From assembly GCA_037447605.1 (NCBI GenBank), contig CM074811.1, positions 157,665-221,664 on the forward strand: a DNA stretch of 64,000 nt, read 5' to 3'. Below, in pieces: positions 36,101 through 51,202 of this stretch. The DNA is from Zygnema circumcarinatum (Eukaryota; Streptophyta; Zygnematophyceae; Zygnematales; Zygnemataceae). Under the pieces are notes generated by a model. The model was given only the letters and a program-made list of their open reading frames with translations. It did not search any database and was not told where the DNA came from. Made by a program: the position numbers and the translations under genes. Position 1 is the first letter of the stretch. Each line of letters starts with the position of its first letter.

Positions 36101-37906
36101 ACATAACCCTCCATACATTGACTTTGTGTGCCCCATTGACGCTACATACATGTTTCAGGATGCAATGATGTATGCCTTTGAATAATGGCGAGAAATGCTT
36201 AATTTCAAGGTGAAATCGGCAACTTGTTAAACAACTCTAATTTGAACTGAAACCAGTGGAATGTAGTGTTCCACACCTCGCCACCCAAAGTCCAATCTTT
36301 CGGTGCCAAGTTTGCGTGCTCCAACTGTTCTATCTGTTGCTGCAGTTTAGCCACGCGCCGCTCGTGCCCCGACATCTGGCAACCAGCCAAGCTCACATAG
36401 CCCATTAGTTTCCAGCAAAACAATATTCTGCCAACATCACGCAAACGCAAGAATTATTAGGACCTTTCACGCCTTCAAGAATAGGGCTCAAGTCTATTAG
36501 AATTCATCCTATGATAAAAAAGTTGACAAGGTCCTAATCCCCCACTTGCGCTAGTTCGGCTGGATGCAGCTCCTCCATGGTGTCTTGCTTGTTTGGCCTC
36601 TCCTCATCACCCTCCTCATCAGCGTCCTCCGCTTCTTCTGCTTCATCATCATCATCATCATCTACATCATCATCATCATCTACACCATCATCTTTCGGTT
36701 TTCTGCCCTTTTTTGCAGTAGTTAGACCGTCAGAACCAAAAAAATCGTCATACCTGCCAAACAATGAACAAAACCCACGATCAACAGCAAGAACTTATCG
36801 TAACTTCCTGGTGATGTTAAGTCATATCGAATAATCAAGATGGACACCTAATAAATCTACTGTATTTATGCCAACACGTGGAAGTCTTCCTCGTTTTTGT
36901 GTGCGTTAGAGTCAAAAAAAAAAAACAAAGAGATGTGCATGGGATTTAAAGTTTAAAACACCTCCTAAAAACTTCCAAAACAATTCACGAAACTTACTGA
37001 GACAGTCCTCAAACCACAGTAAATATCAAGGTTATGGTCAATGATTGTGAATACTTGCCGAATTTCAGTAGGATCCATCTGCCAGTTTTTTGCTTCTAAT
37101 TTCTCCTCCTGCAGGCAGAAAAAGCACTGGGTATTACCAAGAGACAATGATGGCTACGTTCTCACATCACTTAGGAACCAAAACGGCAACATTGAATGGC
37201 TATCTGTTCAGAATCAATGGGTACTGACCTCCGAGAGACCATCATCTTCACCATCCGTGCCAGATTCCTCCTCGTCCTCAGAGAGGATATCTCCTGCTTC
37301 ATAGAGCTCTGGCATACGTTGCGAATTTTCTACATCATTGGCTTCCGCGTCATCCAAAAACCGTTCCATGGCCTCCAAATCCAAAACATCTTCGCCGACT
37401 CGGCGCCGTTTGCTCCTCCCCCCTTCCTCCTCCTCTTCCTCCTCCTCCTCTCCTTCCTCCCCCTGCTGCTCCTCATTATCCTGCCCCTCACTCCTCACTC
37501 CTTTCCCTTTCTTCTGCTTCCGACCCTCCCCTTTCGTCTTCCCATTCCGAGCAGGAAGGCCGTCTACCAACTCATCCTGGGCAGCTGCAGGAGGGGCGGG
37601 CGCAGGCTTGTTGTCTTCCAACGCGCATAAACTGAGAGCATCTCCACCACTCAAACGGGATAATTTACGAATGCGGCGCTGTAACTTCGACAGCAGAGGT
37701 TGCCAGAACCCCTCCAGCTGAAGCCATATCTGCTCCGGGTCAAAGCCGTCGACATGCAGCTCCGCCTGCTCCTCCGTAGCCGCCTTCCGGAACAGCAGAC
37801 TGACCGCCTCCCTTGCAGTGCGAGCGAGCTCGGGTGAAGGCGCGAGAAAACGAGGCGCGTCTGCCTCAGCGAGGTCGCGCAGTGGCGCCTCCCATGCGCC
37901 CGCCAT
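33161..37906 (-). CDS. MPP10: U3 snoRNP protein MPP10
   Basis: MPP10 is part of the U3 snoRNP in the small-subunit processome and acts in 18S pre-rRNA processing in the nucleolus. Exon 1, complement(37229-37906), starts ATGGCGGGC and contains [20 protein letters not shown], the N-terminal MPP10 signature, then long acidic Glu tracts and KRRR signals. Later exons give RYDDFFG plus an Asp-rich run (36540-36760), [20 protein letters not shown] (about 36300-36380), [20 protein letters not shown] (about 35660-35720), DVPALAMEE (about 34315-34350), [18 protein letters not shown] (about 33990-34043) and [12 protein letters not shown]. The exon around 33688-33780 ends SDFTNSAK, and the last exon, complement(33161-33265), continues [12 protein letters not shown] to the stop, matching the family's S/N-SAKVFA-x-L-x-E ending. 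The splice donor after SAK (GTACTT) and the acceptor TGCAG support this join. Confidence 0.92.
36640..36700 (-). repeat. (GAT)n coding microsatellite in MPP10
   Basis: The plus strand shows runs of CAT/ATC triplets. On the coding strand they give an Asp-rich stretch ([12 protein letters not shown] type). A similar GAG run that encodes poly-Glu lies at about 37425-37462. Acidic tracts are normal for MPP10, but their length is probably variable. Confidence 0.85.
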
Positions 37907-38537
37907 AGCCGCGGCGGGACCCTACAGCAGCAGCAGCACCTTGCTGCTAGTGCTCACTGAGAAGGTAGGGCCAAACTCGGAATGACTTCATAAAACTGGA
38001 CGTCACACGGAACTGCGTAGACCCTCGTTCCATGCGCCGAACTGTGCAAGCTTTTCTGACGGTTTCCTTGTGAACAAAGTCCAATTTACAGTGCAGAGAG
38101 TTCCATGATTCCGTACTGTACGGCAGAAACGGTCGCTCGAGTTGCGCCGCTTTGCGGGAGAAAGTGATTCACCAAAGCGAGGTTTTGAAAGCGGCGGTTT
38201 TTTTCCCATGCAAGCAGAAAGGCACCCACATGCTTTTTTAGCAAAACTGAAACTCTTTCCTGAGCAGATGAGCATCAATCGTCCAGGCTTCCCCGCGCGA
38301 AGAATCTGAGGTACAACTCAAGATTCTTGCAGCAGAAGACTGGACGAGGGGAGGACCACAACGAGGTAAAACTTGCGGCGAGGCCAGCTGCTCAACCAGC
38401 GTAGATGGAAAGAAGGAATTTCCGTGACCTTGGGAAAAGTCATGCCGAAAGCATCACCTTGCTCATTATGATTTTTATCAAATGTCTTTTTCTTTTTTTT
38501 CTTTATTACAGAGATTCCCGCTTTCTGGTGGCTCTCA
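37907..38537. other. Intergenic: MPP10 promoter and CNOT11 3' flank
   Basis: Genes on both sides are on the minus strand. The segment has CAG-rich sequence just upstream of MPP10 and an AT-rich part near 38460-38520. I see no further gene; the short ORF at 38003-38278 has no family features. Confidence 0.45.
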
Positions 38538-42650
<4,113 letters not shown>

Positions 42651-44129
42651 GGAGCTGCTTCTTTTCAGAATTTCTATGTTTTGATAGGAATGAAAGAAGA
42701 CAGAAATGCATGAAAAGCAACCAAACTCCCCTTCCTTGCGGAATCTTATACCTGGAGTGTGCTAGCAATCCAACCCTAATCCTCCTTACGTGCTTTCTAC
42801 TTCCTACTTTCTTCAAACCGACAGAGCCAAAACGTGAGCAGTGGGGACTGCTGTGGGATTTCCACATTCCAAACATGGGCCAAGCTTTCCAGTTTCCAAC
42901 TTTCTGACGTCATCCTTGCGTCATTTGAACACATAGTCGAAATTCACTGTCAAGATTTCAGACTGCGAACTGTGAGGGTCAAAATGCGAGTGTTCTGTTC
43001 CAAAGTACAGTTTTTTGAACATGTAGCGGCCTTTCCAGTTAGGTTCGTACATGGTTTTTTTTCACAAACCTGGGTTTGCTGAAAGGCCGGTTTGTTGCCC
43101 CAAACCGAGCCAGCAAGCGCTCAGTTCTGAAGGCCCTGCAAGCGCGCTTCACTAGGGGAGGTTGAGCACTGTTGGTGCCACCATGGAAGGGTAAGGCGCT
43201 GCTGCTTCTGTGAAGAATGAGGGTTACTAAGATGGAAGGATGGAAGGAGCCACTCTTTTTCTCATGGTTTCCATCAATCAGTTTATGCAGCTTTAGTCGG
43301 TTATGCCCAAGTATTTCTTTAAGAGGTTCATTTCTGCCATTCGAAGCCCACCTGAGTTGTTCATAAGTTCTGGAATTTAATCTTTGTAGAAAGCGGTCAC
43401 TCCAACATCTGTGTGGGCGTGCCAGAGGTTTCCGATGGAGAGTCAATAACGCTTTTAGATCATTTAGCAATACTGTTGAGCTTTCCTGCTTCAGTTTATC
43501 GGGGTCTGGAGTTTGAATTCTTTTCTCAATTGTTTTAACAGAAAAATGTATGTGAAAATCCCTGCAGTGCGAATCGATGTGGGCTAAAGTAAGGAGCAGT
43601 CTGTGTTTAACTAATTTATACGAGAGAAAATAACTAACTTTCGTAACTTTCGTACTCTAACAGAAAGCATCCAGGTATTGGATGAGTATTTTTGTATTAG
43701 GCTTCCTCTGAATGTTGTAGGAGAGAGCGAGGCAAAATTCATCCTCACACGCTCTTTCCCATTTTGATGATTCGTTTTTTCAAGTTATAGCGTTGTTACC
43801 TCTCGTAGTAAAAGTCTGCCACGTGTTCCTTATTGATTAAGAAATCTGTTTGGAACATCATTTATGGTGTTGGATGTTCTTCTCCGTAATTGTTTTCTGA
43901 ACTCTTTCAAGTTTCGTCGGCGTACATCTCAGCTCAGGAGACTCCTTCAATTTCAATTCGTGTGTGTATAATGCCAAGAAAGAAATAAACAGGTTCCATT
44001 AAGACCGTCGGCTGCTTCAACTTTGTTGTTTGCGCTTCAATTGTACATGCATTAGGTGAAAGCTCGACCTTTCGAAACGACTAAGGTACGACGTCTATTG
44101 AATGAATAGGCCATACTGTAGGCAGAAAG
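42651..44129. other. Intergenic, divergent between CNOT11 and IPK2-like gene
   Basis: 1.5 kb, mostly AT-rich towards 43500-44100. It should hold both promoters and 5' UTRs. A 143-codon minus-strand ORF (43039-43470) has no recognisable domain and no splice-like borders tying it to a gene. No repeats or RNA genes are noted. Confidence 0.45.
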
Positions 44130-47037
44130 ATGAGGTCAATCTATCGACAACATGCAAGTTTTCTTCTTATGTATGGCGGAGTTCTCTATGTTGGCAGGGA
44201 GGGCGTCGGCCAGTCAGGGAAAGTTGAGGGCATCGCTGCCAAGGCCGATGCCGCAACAGCTGCATTAGAGGTGGTGGCGGTGAGTCTTTCGCACAATTCT
44301 CGCCAGAGTCTATGAAAGGCTATGACCCGTTTCGATTAGCTGACGTGTTAAGATGTCCTGCTTTGGACTGACGAGTTGGACACAACGTAGTTTAGTTTGC
44401 TCTCAATGTTTAGGTGCAGAGCCGGTCTGAGACTATCGAAGTCATGAATATCTATCGTTCTTCCAAGGAAGTTGGTGCTGGCCAGTCCTCGACTGTTGAT
44501 TCACCAGCGGGTGCACCGTCTACAGTTTGGCTGTTTTTGTGAAGGAATTTCTGGGGAAGGCCTGGACTTCAGGGCCTAAAGCCTTCGCCGAATCAAGTTG
44601 CAGGTCACCGTTTCGATGGTGAGCTCCTTCGAGTAGTAGTGATTCATTGCTTTTTGATGCCTAACATATTATGCGCCTTAGGTTCTCTGGATGTTTTCAG
44701 AGAACCTGTCTTTGTATGACAGCTGTTAGCGCAACCCTTCTCTTCGTGGCTTCCTTTCATTCCCCCCTATTAACTACCAAGCTGCTTTTTAATGGACAGA
44801 GGGAAGGCTTGGATCCCTTGTGGATGATAGTGGAAAGTTCTACAAGCCGCTTCAAGGCGGAGATCGGGGCGATAAAGAAACCGCGTTCTATGAAACTCTC
44901 TGGGCAGATGCTAATGTGCCACCGACCATAAAGACGATATTTCCAAAGTTTTTTGGGACCGTCCTGGTGAATGCCGTCGGCGATGGCGGGCCGTGCAATA
45001 TCTTTTAACAAGATACTATTCTTGCATTTGAGGGAGCTGAGCGGTGAGGCGTTGGGAGGGCTATCAAACTCACAATAGATTTATGCTACAAGGTCTTGGT
45101 ATTCCGCCCGTTCTTTTCATTTGGCTCCGCCTGCTCTTGCTGATCCTCAAATTCAGACAAATGGTAATCAGATTTGCTTGATTACGAGCATGACTGAAAG
45201 ATGGTACTCCCATTTTCAGCGACAAAGGGAGTACTCCTTGACATCCTTTGCAGCTACATCATGCAGTTATGGAGGACCTGACCCATGGGTATCAGCATCC
45301 ATGCGTGATGGACATCAAGGTATTGGCAAATTATCCCTGTCGACCCGCTAAATTGGCTTTAGAAGTCGTCGTGAAGCCGATACCTGCAGAAGGGTTCATG
45401 CTTGCTTACTTCATCTGCATGAGCAGATGGGAAAAAAGACGTGGTATGAGGGAGCGCCGGAGAAGTACATCACAAAGTGTTTGTAGGCCAATCGCCCCCC
45501 CTCTGTTAATCTTTTCGCTGCCTTTCTCTATTACCCCTCCCCCCCCCCCCGCCCTTTCTGCATTTCGATACCGCGACCATTCAGAAACTGCACTCTGCTC
45601 TGAACTCTTTTAGGGTCGAGTCTGATTTGCCATTCAGTTAATATCAAACCGCTTGCAGTGAGGAGGTAAGTGATCACTATACCTTCAACATACACGCAGC
45701 CCCTCGGCGAGGACAGGATTCCCTTTTTGTTGTTTTTTCTTTCGAAGGAAAACAGCAGAACACGTTGCCTTTTAAACTCTTGTTTTTTTGAATTATACGC
45801 ATCAAATTGTGACGCTTATTCAGAAGCCAAAACTCTAACTGGTTTCGAAGATGCATCTGTAGTTCAGGTCTTGACTTTGCCTTAGTTCATTGTTTACATC
45901 CGGAGAAGTGAGTGAGCCCTGTTGCCAAGTGCAGGGAGAAAGACGCCAGCACAACCTCAGGACGTTTAGGGTTCAGGATAGCAGGCATGCAGGTGAGCAA
46001 AACCCTCGCATGCATATGATTGTTGAAACGGCATTCCCAGTTAGGAAATGGAACAGCATACAGCTATGCCTATACAATTTCCCTTCCAGTTACCCTACAA
46101 TTCAACATGTCGTAGAGGCGTCTGGCAGGTCTATGAGCCGAGCTCGGGAAGTACATGGAAAGCAGATCGCAAGTGGTGCAAGGACATTAGGGAGGAGGAT
46201 GTGGAAGCAGTTTTGCAGCGATTTGTATCCCTTCGCCCCTTTGAGGAGCGGGAGGGGGACTGCATAGCATCTGAAGTGTACGGAGGTACGGGAGGGCTGC
46301 TGGAGAAGCTGCACGAGCTGCGGGGCTGGTAAGGCTGCAGCCTTTTTTTTTTTTTGCCACCAGCATCCTTCTCTGCCAGGGACGTATGTGCACTTTTTCG
46401 CAGTCTATCTGTTTCTGGGGCCAATCTTGTGGAAACCTTGTGGAGATTGGACTGTAGCCGGACATTCTGGCTTTTTCGAATGTCGACCATGAAGCTTTGA
46501 AGTCGGAAAAGCTTAGGCAATGTATCCTGCATCCTGTTCGTTTGACAATATCCAATATTTTGAGTCAAAAACGCATGTTTTTCTATTGAACAGATGTTGA
46601 ACTATGCAGCTCACGAAAGTCTTGCCTTCCAGAATTCGATCTCTAATGCTGGACGATCCGTTTCTTGTAGACGTAGAGCGTGTGCAGCAGTTGTGTAAGG
46701 TGTAGCAGGTGTGACGACCCATTTCTTTTTTGTACTGCTGAAAGTGATCTCATACGAAGAGCTCACAGCTGTTATTTAATCAAACCTACTTGTACTCTGG
46801 GTTATGGTTGGGCACATCAGGTTTTCAACTCAAACGAGTTACCATTTTTATTCCAGCTCTATATTGGTGGTCTACGAAGGGAAGCCCTCAAGCAGCTGTG
46901 CGTCTCGTAGGACGTCGCTGCGATTGGTGGATTTTGCCCATGTCATTGATGGCAAAGGGCAAATTGACGCCAATTTTCTGGAGGCCATAGACTCAGTCGA
47001 AGCCTACTTGACCAAAGTGTTGGACGACAGAGCATAG
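44130..47037 (+). CDS. Inositol polyphosphate multikinase (IPK2/IPMK family)
   Basis: This kinase phosphorylates IP3 and IP4 to higher inositol phosphates in the cytosol and nucleus. Exons with checked joins: 44604-side exon PSPNQVAGHRFD (the family's QVAGH opening); the exon from about 44800, GRLGSLVDDSGKFYKPLQGG then PKFFGTVL; the exon near 45250-45320, LHHAVMEDLTHGYQHPCVMD, carrying the P-x3-D-x-K motif; the exon near 45427-45484, KTWYEGAPEKYITKC; the exon near 45931-45992, EKDASTTSGRLGFRIAGMQ; the exon near 46123-46328, EEREGDCIASEVYGGTGGLL; and the last exon from 46855, with SSSILVVYEG and LVDFAHVIDG, the SSLL and IDF-type catalytic motifs, to TAG at 47037. An upstream exon (44130-44279) ending in a GTGAGT donor joins in phase, but its N-terminal sequence has no family match, so the start is uncertain. 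Confidence 0.9.
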
Positions 47038-48179
47038 CGAAACAAAGAGTGTGGCTGCTCGGCTCAGCCGGAGGGCGGCATTGCCCACACTCTGCCATTC
47101 AGTCCATCGCCCGCATGGGGCTCTGCTTTGGAGATACATTCCTGCGTTATTGACAGTGCGTTGGGGGTGGAGGGGGGAGAGACGAGCATGGAAAATGTAT
47201 CCTTTAGTAGTGGGGATCAAATCCGCAGCAAGTGCTGCAGTTGCGTAGTGTGAGGGGAATCTCCGAAGTACTTTGCATGTGGACTCTTCCACGCCCGCGT
47301 GTGTAACATTTCAGGGTTTTCAGAATTTCTAGGGCATGTCCGTGTCGTTTCTTTGGTACTGGCATGGTACTTTTTGGTACTCTGCGTTCTTTTGCGGTGG
47401 CCCTTTCCATGTAAAGCCTCTTGCTCCTCAGCTATAAATCGGATTGGGTTTTCTGCAGAGAGAACGATCTACCTTCCGCTTATCGTTAGATTACTCGCGA
47501 CTTCACAGCCATGGAGGATGCACAGTCCCTTCTCTTGTTGTGTACTTTGACTGACGAACCCGTGCACTGCCTCACGTAGATGCAAGCTTGCTTTCCACCT
47601 TCCCCGCCTTACATTGTCCACAATGATACGTGGTCGCGGATGGGTGGACGCGCAATTCCATTGACGTACTCGATGGAGCGGTGCGCTCTATGGGATATCA
47701 CATGAATCAAGCCAAGTACAGACGAACATGCGTCAACTCCTTTTATTCCACACGTCCCTCATTCTCACCAAGATATTAAACGCACGGAAAACTAGCAGCA
47801 AATTGCAGGGCCTCGTGCTCTAATAGACCTCATCCGTTCCGTTGAAAAAATGCCTCACCATCCGCGCTCGGCTTCCTCCTGATAAGAACGCAGTGCAATA
47901 TCACACACGCTCTCTCGCTCAGAGATAGCCACATAGGGGTCAGGAAGCTTAATAAAAATGGCTCACTTGCTCCGTAGCAAGGGAGCCACCCAAGAGGGCC
48001 TCCTCTCTCTTCCCTCCCTCCTCCCCTACTCCTACTTTGCTGCTTATCAATAATCATTCTATTTTTATTGCAGCATTTTCTCCAAGTGATCTTTAATTAA
48101 GCTTTGAAAAACGGCTCACTTGCTCCGTAGCAAGCAAGCCACCCAAGTGGGCCTCCTTTCTCCCCCCTCCCCCCTCCCC
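47038..48179. other. Intergenic region with duplicated hairpin-bearing repeat
   Basis: This covers the IPK2 3' flank up to the assembly gap. The only structure recognised is a direct repeat (copies at 47960-48005 and 48113-48157) with CT-rich tails. No gene is seen. Confidence 0.5.
47960..48157. repeat. Direct repeat (about 46 bp plus CT-rich tail), two copies, each with an internal hairpin
   Basis: Copy 1 (47960-48005) and copy 2 (48113-48157) both read GGCTCACTTGCTCCGTAGCA, then AAG, two or three differing bases, AGCCACCCAAG and GGGCCTCCT. They differ at about three or four sites. Both are followed by a CT/C-rich run. Each contains CTTGCT-CCGT-AGCAAG, a 6-base perfect hairpin with a 4-base loop. 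The second copy's tail runs into the N gap. Confidence 0.85.
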
Positions 48180-48189
48180 NNNNNNNNNN
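48180..48189. other. Assembly gap (10 N)
   Basis: Ten undetermined bases in a C-rich run. The true length is unknown. CT/C-rich repeats on both sides probably broke the assembly. Confidence 0.99.
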
Positions 48190-49506
48190 CCCCTCCCCCC
48201 TTCCTCCCTACTTCGGCCCTCTCCCTCCAACCGTACACCGTGCCCAGCGGCGATGGGCGGCTCGGGCGGGCCGTGGACGCCGTACCGTTCGCCGCCACGG
48301 TAAACAGTACGGCCGCCATGGCCGCCGCGGCCTTACCTTTTACGGACGAGTGTCGATCTGATCCCGCCGGGGGCCCTCGCCGGTTCCACCCGCGAGTTGG
48401 CCCTCCAGGTGGCGCGAGCCGCGGGACTGGCAGGCGCTGCTTGGGGGCGCGGGGCTCTGGGAGCTACTGCACGGGGAATGTTCTTCGCCAACCATCCCTA
48501 CGATTTTCCGCCTTTTGCCTTGCTGGGCCCTTCTTGACGGGACGCTCCCTCCCCTTCCGGCGCTGTCTTTCCTGACGTAGCGAACGAAGCGACCGGACAC
48601 ACCGCACCTCTTGGGTGAAGGGGGCACCTGCTCGCTTTGAATCAGCCTCGATCACCTTTTTGGGGCGATGTGCCGCGCATCGATCGGCGACCTTCGCGGC
48701 TGCTTCGAGCGAGGGCCTGAAGCGTTGTTGAGAGACCGTAGCTTTCCGAAGGCAGCCCTCAAGAATGGAGCAGTCTGGAAACCTGGACAGGGGCCTTATC
48801 ATCCATACGATCGCTGAGATGATTTTACAATGAAAAGTTGGGATTCTATAATTCACAAGGAAGATTTCTGTTGCATTACAGCTTGTATTACTGCATGAAA
48901 AATTACTGCGCAGAGACGACCAAACGAATATTTGAACACTCTGGTGCGGGAAAAGCTTACAAATTATCACCCCGAATACTCGCAGATTTCCATTTACTTG
49001 AACAGAAAAATTGAAGAATTATTTCGCTCACAGTGGCCAAGATTCACATGCAAAAACTCCATTAAAAAACCTTCCAAAGCCAGCAAGCACGACAGGCGAC
49101 ACCCGCACCATGCAGATGGGCAGATTGTAATATCAACTGCAAGCTCATGAGACGCCGCAAACGGAACTGCAAAAATGTTTCTGAAAATCTCGGTTCATCA
49201 GGATATTAGAAGGACCAATTTGAGTGTCCAAGGAGATCAGGTGAAGAGCCACAAAAAAAATAGAGATAGAGAGAGAGCGCGGGGGGTTCAGGACTAAGCT
49301 GCCGATCATCGTCGATCTGTTCTTCCCACCCTAGTGAAGAAAGGTACACAAATATTTGCCAGCATTTGTTAATCGTACTGCATATTACCTATCAAAATTG
49401 CAGCGGATTTGGCATTTCTTTTCCCACCCTATGCCATGTCCACCTATTTGAGCAAAAATACAAACTTCAGAATTTTTACGAAATATGTTCTATGTTCGCA
49501 GTTGCT
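48190..49506. other. Unassigned GC-rich then AT-rich region, possible unrecognised exon(s)
   Basis: 48230-48720 is GC-rich with long open frames on both strands. On the plus strand an alternative frame reads GALAGSTRELALQVARAAG and ends at a stop near 48538. On the minus strand a 168-codon frame (48464-48970) contains FPDCSILEGCLRKATVSQQR followed by a possible donor. Neither matches a family I know. From 48800 to 49500 the DNA is AT-rich with no gene seen; it includes the 3' flank of the PstS-like gene. Confidence 0.3.
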
Positions 49507-50643
49507 CTAACCGCTGATGGTCTTGCCAGCGGCGATACCGGCGTCGCGGTACTTCTGGGGGAGGGGCGCCACGCCGGCGGGCTTCATGAGGTTCTGCACG
49601 GTCGCGGTCATGGTGAACTTCACCCACGCCTGCACGATGGAGCTGATAGCGGGGTTGTTGTACGACTTGCGGGCGAACATGTAGATGATGGAGCCGATGG
49701 GGTACGTGGTGGGGCCGGGCTTGTTCAGGAGGCTCACTCCGCTCCACACCGCGCTGTTGTACGCGGGGATGGGGTTGGGCATGAGCGCGGAGAGGTCCGT
49801 GGCGAGGTTCGTGGAGACGAACGCGCCGGCGGCGTTGTTCACAGCCACCACGGGGACGCCGTTCAGGGTGCAGAGCCCGCTCTGGAGGTACCCGATCCTG
49901 TTGGAGTCTCCCTTCAGCGCGGCAATCATGCCGCCTGACTTAAGAACGTAGGTGATCTTAGCGGACACTCCGGACTGACCGCTCCAGCTGTCGGTTGTGG
50001 TGAACGGCCAGGCAGAGACCTGGGTCTTCAGCCACTTTCCGATCACCTCGGTGGTGCCGGAGCCGTCAGAGCGGGCCACGGGCAGCACGTTTCCGGTGGC
50101 CTTGGAGACGTAGGTGGACCAGGGAATGTACGCATCGGAGGTGTAGATGTTGTACAGCTGGGAGCCGGTGAAGCGGAGGGTGGAGGAGCCCTTCTTCAGG
50201 GTGCAGAAGGAGTAGGTCGCCACGGCGAAGGGGATGGTGTACTTGCTGGTTCCACCGGCGGCGGAGTCATCGTTGGCATCGAAAGCAACATCGGAGTAGG
50301 CAACCTCGTACACCCTGTTAATGAAAGCAGTCTGGCCGGCGCCAGAGCCGACGGAGAGGTAATCTCCGATGGAGCCCTGGCCGAGGCCGGGAACGCTGGC
50401 AGCCAAGTCGGTGGCCTTCTGCACAATCTGCAGAGCGAAAAAAGGAATTGACAGAAGCGCTCAGTATAACGCGGAGACCACGTCAGCCGGGACCCAGCGA
50501 TGTGGTGGAAACGGTCCCCACTGCTGCGGAAGTTCCAGACCACTCACCGGCTGGACGGAGCTGGCTCCTCCGATCTGGATGGTGCTCGCCTGGGCGGCGG
50601 CGGCGGAGAGGAGGACGACGGCAGCGAACACAAGGGCGGCCAT
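49507..50643 (-). CDS. Secreted PstS-like phosphate-binding-protein family member (intact copy)
   Basis: Two exons: complement(50548-50643) and complement(49507-50427), separated by a 120-base GTGAGT...TGCAG intron. They give 338 residues. The N-terminus (MAALVFAAVVLLSAAAAQAS) is a typical signal peptide with A-x-A cleavage. The mature protein begins STIQIGGASSVQP, like the N-terminal strand of PstS proteins. It keeps GDYLSVGSGAG, VAYSDVAFDAND, PFAVATYSF, LTG/FTGSQLYNIYT and ARSDGSGTTEVIGKWL, corresponding to the G-S-G and R-SDGSGT anion-binding segments of PstS. It probably binds phosphate or a similar oxyanion outside the cell. No ABC permease genes are nearby, as expected in a eukaryote. 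It is a divergent paralogue of the interrupted gene at 54897-62230. Bacterial ancestry is an inference. Confidence 0.87.
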
Positions 50644-51202
50644 TGCTTCAAAGTTTTCTGTGAGATGCTGGTTGCTTGAAGTGAGGCTTGAATTTTAATA
50701 GCTGTTGAGCGCGGTCTTTATAGCTCGCCACCCGCCGCCCGGCCACGGACGGACCCGCGGGCGGCTGGGGAGGGTGCCCACTGGCCGGCATCTTCTGCCC
50801 GGCGGTACGGCCCTGCCCGGCCCGCGCCAACGAGCGCCGCGGCATCTTCCGCGCCCCTCGGCGGCATCTTGCGCCGGGCGGCCAGCGCGCGGGCGGGCGG
50901 CCGCCGCCGTACGGCACGGCGCTGTTGGCGCTTCCAAGGCAAGGCTGCGGCGGGCGCTGTCGTCAAGCGCCGCCCGACCAGCGGCGGCCGCGCGTCAGCG
51001 GAGGCGCGGGATCTTCGCAGAGGCCGTACAAATGCGTTAAATGGCGGAGGTACTGTACAGTAGGGATGGCCCGCGTTATAAAGTCCGACTACATTACTTA
51101 CTTTACAACGGGTTTAAAAGTAGTAATATAGTATAAAGTAAAAGACTTTATTATATATATTATACCCACTCGTTTTGAACAATTAACGACCGAACGACCT
51201 AC
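50644..51202. other. GC-rich upstream region of the PstS-like gene
   Basis: Positions 50730-51020 are strongly GC-rich (CGCC/GGCG-rich), then the sequence changes sharply to AT-rich at 51080-51190. It contains the promoter. Long open frames on both strands here are a by-product of the base composition. Confidence 0.55.
50716..50722 (-). promoter_or_regulatory. TATA box of the minus-strand PstS-like gene
   Basis: On the minus strand TATAAAG lies about 73 bases upstream of the start codon at 50643, a normal TATA-to-ATG distance for a short 5' UTR. Confidence 0.6.

Noticed and set aside
38003-38278. 91-codon minus-strand ORF upstream of MPP10
   Set aside because: Cys/Lys/Ser-biased, no domain, overlaps the likely MPP10 promoter.
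43039-43470. 143-codon minus-strand ORF in the CNOT11-IPK2 spacer
   Set aside because: No family match and no in-phase partner exons. It could be 5' UTR or chance; not supported as a gene.
50705-51040. Arg/Ala/Gly-rich ORFs on both strands
   Set aside because: They are explained by the very high GC content upstream of the PstS-like gene, which contains its TATA box and promoter.
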